Assembly: GCF_004138165.1 (NCBI RefSeq)
Contig: NZ_RYFF01000019.1
Coordinates: forward strand, 37,368-101,367
Origin: Candidatus Chloroploca sp. Khr17
GTDB lineage: Bacteria > Chloroflexota > Chloroflexia > Chloroflexales > Chloroflexaceae
Reading direction: 5' to 3'
Length of the DNA stretch: 64,000 bases
Part shown: positions 60,615 through 64,000 of the stretch, piece after piece
How the letters are laid out: each line of letters begins with the position of its first letter
Numbering within the stretch: the first letter of the stretch is position 1
The notes under the pieces: model-generated
Database searches by the model: none
What the model was told of the DNA's origin: nothing
What the model saw: only the letters and a program-made list of their open reading frames with translations
Program-made: the position numbers and the translations under genes

Positions 60615-61496
60615 CTACCACCCGCGCTGCGCCATCAACTGCTCGGCAGGGATTTTGCTGATCTCGATCCCAACCATCGCCTCACCGAGGCCCTTGCTCA
60701 CATGCGCAATAATCTCGGGATCATTGTAATGGGTCGTCGCCTCAACAATCGCCCGCGCCCGCTGCATCGGATTGCCACTCTTGAAGATGCCCGAACCAAC
60801 AAAGACGCCATCAACCCCGAGTTGCATCATCAGGGCTGCATCAGCAGGGGTTGCAATGCCACCGGCGGCAAAATTGACCACCGGCATGCGGCCCGTCTCA
60901 GCGACTTGGCGCACGAGCTCATAAGGGGCCTGGATCTCTTTAGCATAGACAAAGAGCTCATCTTCGCCCATACTCTGCAAGCGACGGATCTCGCCATAGA
61001 CAGCCCGAGCGTGGCGCACGGCTTCGACAACATTGCCGGTACCGGCTTCACCCTTGGTACGGAGCATCGCGGCACCCTCGGCCACACGCCGCAGACCCTC
61101 ACCAATATTGCGGCAGCCGCAAACAAAGGGGATGTTGAACTTATGCTTATTGATATGATGCTCTTCATCGGCGGGGGTCAGCACTTCGCTCTCATCAATA
61201 TAATCAATGCCGAGCGCTTCGAGCACCTGTGCTTCAACAAAATGTCCAATCCGAGCCTTCGCCATCACCGGAATGGTCACAGCCTCTTTGATCGCCACGA
61301 TCAACTCGGGGTCACTCATCCGCGCAACGCCACCCTGGGCACGAATATCAGCGGGGACGCGCTCGAGCGCCATCACCGCAACTGCACCGGCCTCTTCGGC
61401 AATGCGCGCCTGTTCAGGCGTGACCACATCCATAATCACGCCGCCCTTCAGCATCTGGGCCAGGCCTACCTTGGTCGTCCAGGTAGACTTTTCCAT
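60615..61496 (-). CDS. pdxS: PLP synthase subunit PdxS
   Basis: PdxS forms pyridoxal phosphate from ribose-5-phosphate, glyceraldehyde-3-phosphate and ammonia in a dodecamer with PdxT. The 293-residue protein has '[13 protein letters not shown]' with D23, the imine-forming lysine K80 in 'VMAKARIGH', '[15 protein letters not shown]' and the C-terminal '[17 protein letters not shown]'. The ATG at 61496 follows AGAGGTGAG; the open frame further upstream contains no homology. Confidence 0.98.
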   Translation of the reverse strand: MEKSTWTTKVGLAQMLKGGVIMDVVTPEQARIAEEAGAVAVMALERVPADIRAQGGVARMSDPELIVAIKEAVTIPVMAKARIGHFVEAQVLEALGIDYIDESEVLTPADEEHHINKHKFNIPFVCGCRNIGEGLRRVAEGAAMLRTKGEAGTGNVVEAVRHARAVYGEIRRLQSMGEDELFVYAKEIQAPYELVRQVAETGRMPVVNFAAGGIATPADAALMMQLGVDGVFVGSGIFKSGNPMQRARAIVEATTHYNDPEIIAHVSKGLGEAMVGIEISKIPAEQLMAQRGW

Positions 61497-61560
61497 TCCG
61501 CTCACCTCTGTCTTTATTTCGGGCGAACTATCAGCACACTCTTGCGCTGACTCGTCACGC

Positions 61561-61610
61561 CTATGCTTTGTTGCATAGAATATTTTACCATAAGCCAACA
61601 TGCGGGGCAA
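61561..61610 (-). promoter_or_regulatory. pdxS promoter with downstream 18-bp dyad
   Basis: On the minus strand TTGCCC (61605-61610), 17 bases and TAAAAT (61582-61587) form a promoter. CTATGC-6-GCATAG (61561-61578) lies just past the -10, over the start point, and could be an operator. Confidence 0.55.
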
Positions 61611-61626
61611 TGCGAGGCAAAAAATA

Positions 61627-61689
61627 GGTAGAACCCTTCTCCTGGGCGCGAGGGCGCGACGCCCTCGCGCCCAGGAGAAGGGTTCTACC
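61627..61689. repeat. 29-bp perfect hairpin
   Basis: Arms 61627-61655 and 61661-61689 are exact complements around GCGAC, the longest perfect stem in the window. The arm start ACCCTTCTCCTGGG recurs at 47412. It lies between the pdxS promoter and the next gene's stop and is probably the end of the latter's transcript or a mobile palindrome. Confidence 0.85.
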
Positions 61690-61735
61690 GCACGGCCTGT
61701 TTGAAGCAAGGCGCCCTCGCTTCCAGGCTTGCCTG

Positions 61736-64000
61736 TTACCTCGTAAGCAGGTCAATCTCGGCGAGTTGCAGAAAACGGTTGCCATAGTCGTCCTGACTGA
61801 GTTCGGTGCCAAGAAGCCGGACACAGCCGAGGGTGCGGGGGGCAATGGCGAAGGTGATCGGCTGGTTGCTCGGTTGCGGATACCCAAACCGCGTGACCAA
61901 GGGCCGCCAGTTGCCGACGTCGGTGAAACGCGGGTCGCGGGGGTCACAGGTGTGGGTGGCATCCGTCACCGCATACTGCAGCACGAAGTCTTGGGGAAAA
62001 CCCAGCGAGCGATCGTCTGGGCCGGCCCGCGGGCTCAGGCGTACCTGGCCAACCTGGGTCGGTTGGGCCAGCACCACGGCGGCCCACTCACTACTCGCCA
62101 GATGCTCGGTATGGATGCCACTGCTCCAGGCTGTCTGGGAATTACCATCCCGAAGGAGTTCGGGACTCCAGTCGGCCCAGGTGGACGAGGCCGTGGCCTC
62201 ACGCCGGGCCAGGGCGTGTTCACCATCAAAGACCGTGACTTCGGCGAGTTGGAGAAAGCGATTGCCATAGTCGTCTTGACTGAGTTCGGCCCCGAAAAGC
62301 CGGACACAGCCGAGCGTCCGAGGGGCAAAGGTGAAGTCGATGGGTTGGTTGCTCGGTTGGGGATAGCCGAAACGGGTGACCAGAGGCCGCCAGTTGCCCA
62401 CATCGGTGAAACGCGGGTCGCGGGGGTCACACGTGTAATTGGCATCCGTCACCGCATATTGCAGCACAAAGTCTTTGGGGAAACCGAGTGAGAGGTTATC
62501 GGGGCCTGCGCGAGGCACGAGCCGCACGCGGTCAACCTGGCCGGGTTGCGTTAGCACCACGGCAGCCCACTCACTACTTGCCAGATGCTCGGTATGGATA
62601 CCACTGCTCCAGGCAGATTGAGGGCTACCATCATGCAAACGGGCAACACTCCAGTCAGCCCAGGTTGACGAGGCCGCCGCTTCGCGGAGCGTCAAGGCCC
62701 GTTGACCAATAAAGAGCGTCATCTCGGCGAGTTGGAGAAAGCGGTTCCCATAGTCATCCTGACTCAGTTCGGCCCCAAAGAGGCGCACACAGCCGAGCGA
62801 GCGTGCGGAAAAGGCGAAGTCAACGGGCTGGTTGCTCGGTTGCGGATAACCAAACCGCGTGACCAGGGGCCGCCAGTTGCCCACGTCAGTAAAGCGTGGA
62901 TCGCGAGGGTCACACGTGTGATTGGCATCCGTCACCGCATACTGCAGCACAAAGTCTTTGGGGAAGCCCAGCGAGCGATCATCAGGGCCGGCACGCGGGG
63001 TGAAGCGCACGCGATCAACCTGGGTCGGTTGGGCCAGTACCACCGCGACCCACTCGCTCCCGACCAGATGCTCGGTATGGATGGTACTGCTCCAGGCGGT
63101 GTGGAGCGCATTGTCATTGAGATAGGAGCCACGCCAGTCGGCCCATGCGGACGAGACCGCCACTTGACTGATGGCGAGCTCGATGGGACGCGGGGTCGGG
63201 GTGGGGCTTGCGGTCGGGGTGCGGATAGGGACACGGGTTGCGGTCGGGCTTGCGGTTGCGGTCGGGCTCGCAGTTGCGGTCGGGCTCGCGGTTGCGGTCG
63301 GGCTTGCGGTTGCGGTCGGGCTTGCGGTTGCGGTCGCCGTGGGAAGTGGCGATGATACAAGCTGAACCGTCAAGCCACGGGTAGTCTCAAGCAACGAGGT
63401 TCCAGCATAGGTAAGATCACTCTGCCGCAAGAGCGATGGCTCACCCAGATTAAAGGTGAGCTCAGTTGTGCCTTCATCATTGAGGGCTTGCAAGACAAAC
63501 GTCCCCACAACAAACGTACCACTCGGGAAAGGAGCCTGTAGCGCACCCACAACCAGATCCAGGGTACCTTCGGTAGTATTCACCTGACTCAAGAGGCGCA
63601 CAGGCAGCGCCGAGCCTGGTTCAACCTTCAAAATGGCAACCTTGCTGGGATCAAAATCGAGGAACGCGGCAACACCGTCAACCATGCGTGACCCTGCCAC
63701 TGCTTCGATCGTCACGGTGATCGTTGACCCGGCAGCAAGCGTCAGCGTTGAGGGGTTCAGGCGTAGCATTATTTGAGCTTCGGGCAACGGTGTTGCGGTT
63801 GGCAATTGCGTTGACGTCGCTGTTGGTGAACTGGTCGGGGTTGGCGTCGCGGTCAAGGTTGGCGTCGCGGTTGGTGGCGCGGTTGGTGGCGCGGTTGGTG
63901 GCGCGGTCGGCGTCGCGGTTGGTGGCGCGGTTGGTGGCGCGGTTGGTGGCGCGGTCGGCGTCGCGGTTGGTGGCGCGGTCGGCGTCGCGGTTGGTGGCGC
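61736..64000 (-). CDS. Secreted protein with cohesin-like and three discoidin-like domains, 5'-truncated
   Basis: The frame is open to the window's right edge, so the N-terminus is missing; at least 754 residues are visible. From the N-terminal side there is a Pro/Thr/Ala-rich repeat region (63857-64000) and a cohesin-like beta domain ('[22 protein letters not shown]', quoted in part, with '[18 protein letters not shown]'). A second Thr/Ala/Pro spacer (63236-63335) leads to three discoidin (F5/8 type C)-like domains of about 158 residues each, with 'SSTWADWS', '[11 protein letters not shown]' and '[18 protein letters not shown]'. It is probably a large exported adhesin or carbohydrate-binding protein. 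Confidence 0.88.
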   Translation of the reverse strand, partial: APPTATPTAPPTATPTAPPTAPPTAPPTATPTAPPTAPPTAPPTATPTLTATPTPTSSPTATSTQLPTATPLPEAQIMLRLNPSTLTLAAGSTITVTIEAVAGSRMVDGVAAFLDFDPSKVAILKVEPGSALPVRLLSQVNTTEGTLDLVVGALQAPFPSGTFVVGTFVLQALNDEGTTELTFNLGEPSLLRQSDLTYAGTSLLETTRGLTVQLVSSPLPTATATASPTATASPTATASPTATASPTATASPTATRVPIRTPTASPTPTPRPIELAISQVAVSSAWADWRGSYLNDNALHTAWSSTIHTEHLVGSEWVAVVLAQPTQVDRVRFTPRAGPDDRSLGFPKDFVLQYAVTDANHTCDPRDPRFTDVGNWRPLVTRFGYPQPSNQPVDFAFSARSLGCVRLFGAELSQDDYGNRFLQLAEMTLFIGQRALTLREAAASSTWADWSVARLHDGSPQSAWSSGIHTEHLASSEWAAVVLTQPGQVDRVRLVPRAGPDNLSLGFPKDFVLQYAVTDANYTCDPRDPRFTDVGNWRPLVTRFGYPQPSNQPIDFTFAPRTLGCVRLFGAELSQDDYGNRFLQLAEVTVFDGEHALARREATASSTWADWSPELLRDGNSQTAWSSGIHTEHLASSEWAAVVLAQPTQVGQVRLSPRAGPDDRSLGFPQDFVLQYAVTDATHTCDPRDPRFTDVGNWRPLVTRFGYPQPSNQPITFAIAPRTLGCVRLLGTELSQDDYGNRFLQLAEIDLLTR
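61740..63175 (-). repeat. Three nearly identical ~475-bp domain repeats
   Basis: The discoidin-like domains lie at about 62710-63175, 62235-62700 and 61740-62225. Long blocks such as GGGTCACA...GTTGCC and AGTTGGAGAAAGCGGTT recur with few changes in all three, so the array arose by recent duplication or is kept uniform by gene conversion. Confidence 0.85.
63236..63335. repeat. Tandem 18-bp coding repeat
   Basis: The unit GGTTGCGGTCGGGCTTGC is repeated about five and a half times with single-base changes, and codes on the minus strand for repeated ATASPT. A separate 12-bp-based array (GGTTGGTGGCGC) runs from 63868 to the window end. Confidence 0.9.

Noticed and set aside
61497..61709. N-terminal extension of PdxS
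   Set aside because: The family starts at the ATG at 61496; the extension covers the promoter and a 29-bp hairpin.

Overview
The window looks like a chromosomal segment of a moderately GC-rich Chloroflexota bacterium, probably class Chloroflexia. This is an inference. It rests on two large TPR / zinc-ribbon / multi-TM paralogues with an 'AWLWLA...CLENVL..NPAN' N-terminus, a giant secreted protein ending in a short YLP-hydrophobic-Arg tail, a DUF4058 protein, the PdxST route to PLP, and intergenic spaces crowded with palindromic repeats. Most of the sequence is ordinary core genome. I see no rRNA, tRNA, CRISPR array, integrase, transposase or prophage gene.

Layout. 0-2.1 kb: the end of an asparagine-synthase-like gene, then a CDP-alcohol phosphatidyltransferase and a TVP38/TMEM64 membrane protein. 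2.1-8.4 kb: an HD phosphohydrolase, a SEDS (FtsW/RodA) glycosyltransferase, threonine ammonia-lyase, a MazG-like pyrophosphohydrolase, a C39-like peptidase and a DUF2085 membrane protein. 8.4-13.6 kb: a glycogen cluster with a GlgC, a second GlgC paralogue lacking the nucleotide-binding loop (GlgD-like), an RlmI-like rRNA methyltransferase and a GT4/glycogen-synthase-like enzyme. 13.6-17.8 kb: the two TPR/zinc-ribbon paralogues, one with six 78-bp in-frame repeats. 17.8-30.1 kb: ligA, a CPBP protease, a GT4 glycosyltransferase, a polyprenyl synthetase, a BlaI-type regulator, a rodZ-yajQ-rimO run, a methyltransferase and an MtaD-like deaminase. 30.4-36.3 kb: a small membrane protein, proA, gatD, an 85-residue protein and two secreted gluzincin metallopeptidases.

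36.3-41.5 kb is the accessory part. It holds two MITE-like repeat clusters, a DUF4058 gene, and a low-GC MarR/SRPBCC cassette driven by a consensus promoter inside a 51-bp perfect palindrome. The cassette lies between two ~104-bp direct repeats that both carry the 3' end of htpX. htpX itself, composite repeats and an orphan ABC ATPase follow.

41.6-54.4 kb: a glutaryl-CoA-dehydrogenase-like enzyme, a 1469-residue secreted metzincin, a SNF2-family helicase, a small membrane protein and a NarL-type two-component pair separated by a composite repeat. 54.5-61.5 kb, mostly minus strand: the run tmk - darA - zinc ribbon - P1 peptidase, a Ycf45/SpoIIIAA-like R3H ATPase with a GNAT-like neighbour, and pdxS-pdxT. 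61.7-64 kb: the C-terminal part of a secreted protein with a cohesin-like module and three nearly identical discoidin-like domains, running off the window.

The most distinctive features are (i) the palindromic MarR promoter/operator in a duplicated-flank cassette, (ii) several families of composite, nested palindromic repeats, one with an 8-bp target duplication and one showing compensatory stem changes, (iii) the GlgC/GlgD-like pair and (iv) the WL-motif-rich TPR/zinc-ribbon paralogues.
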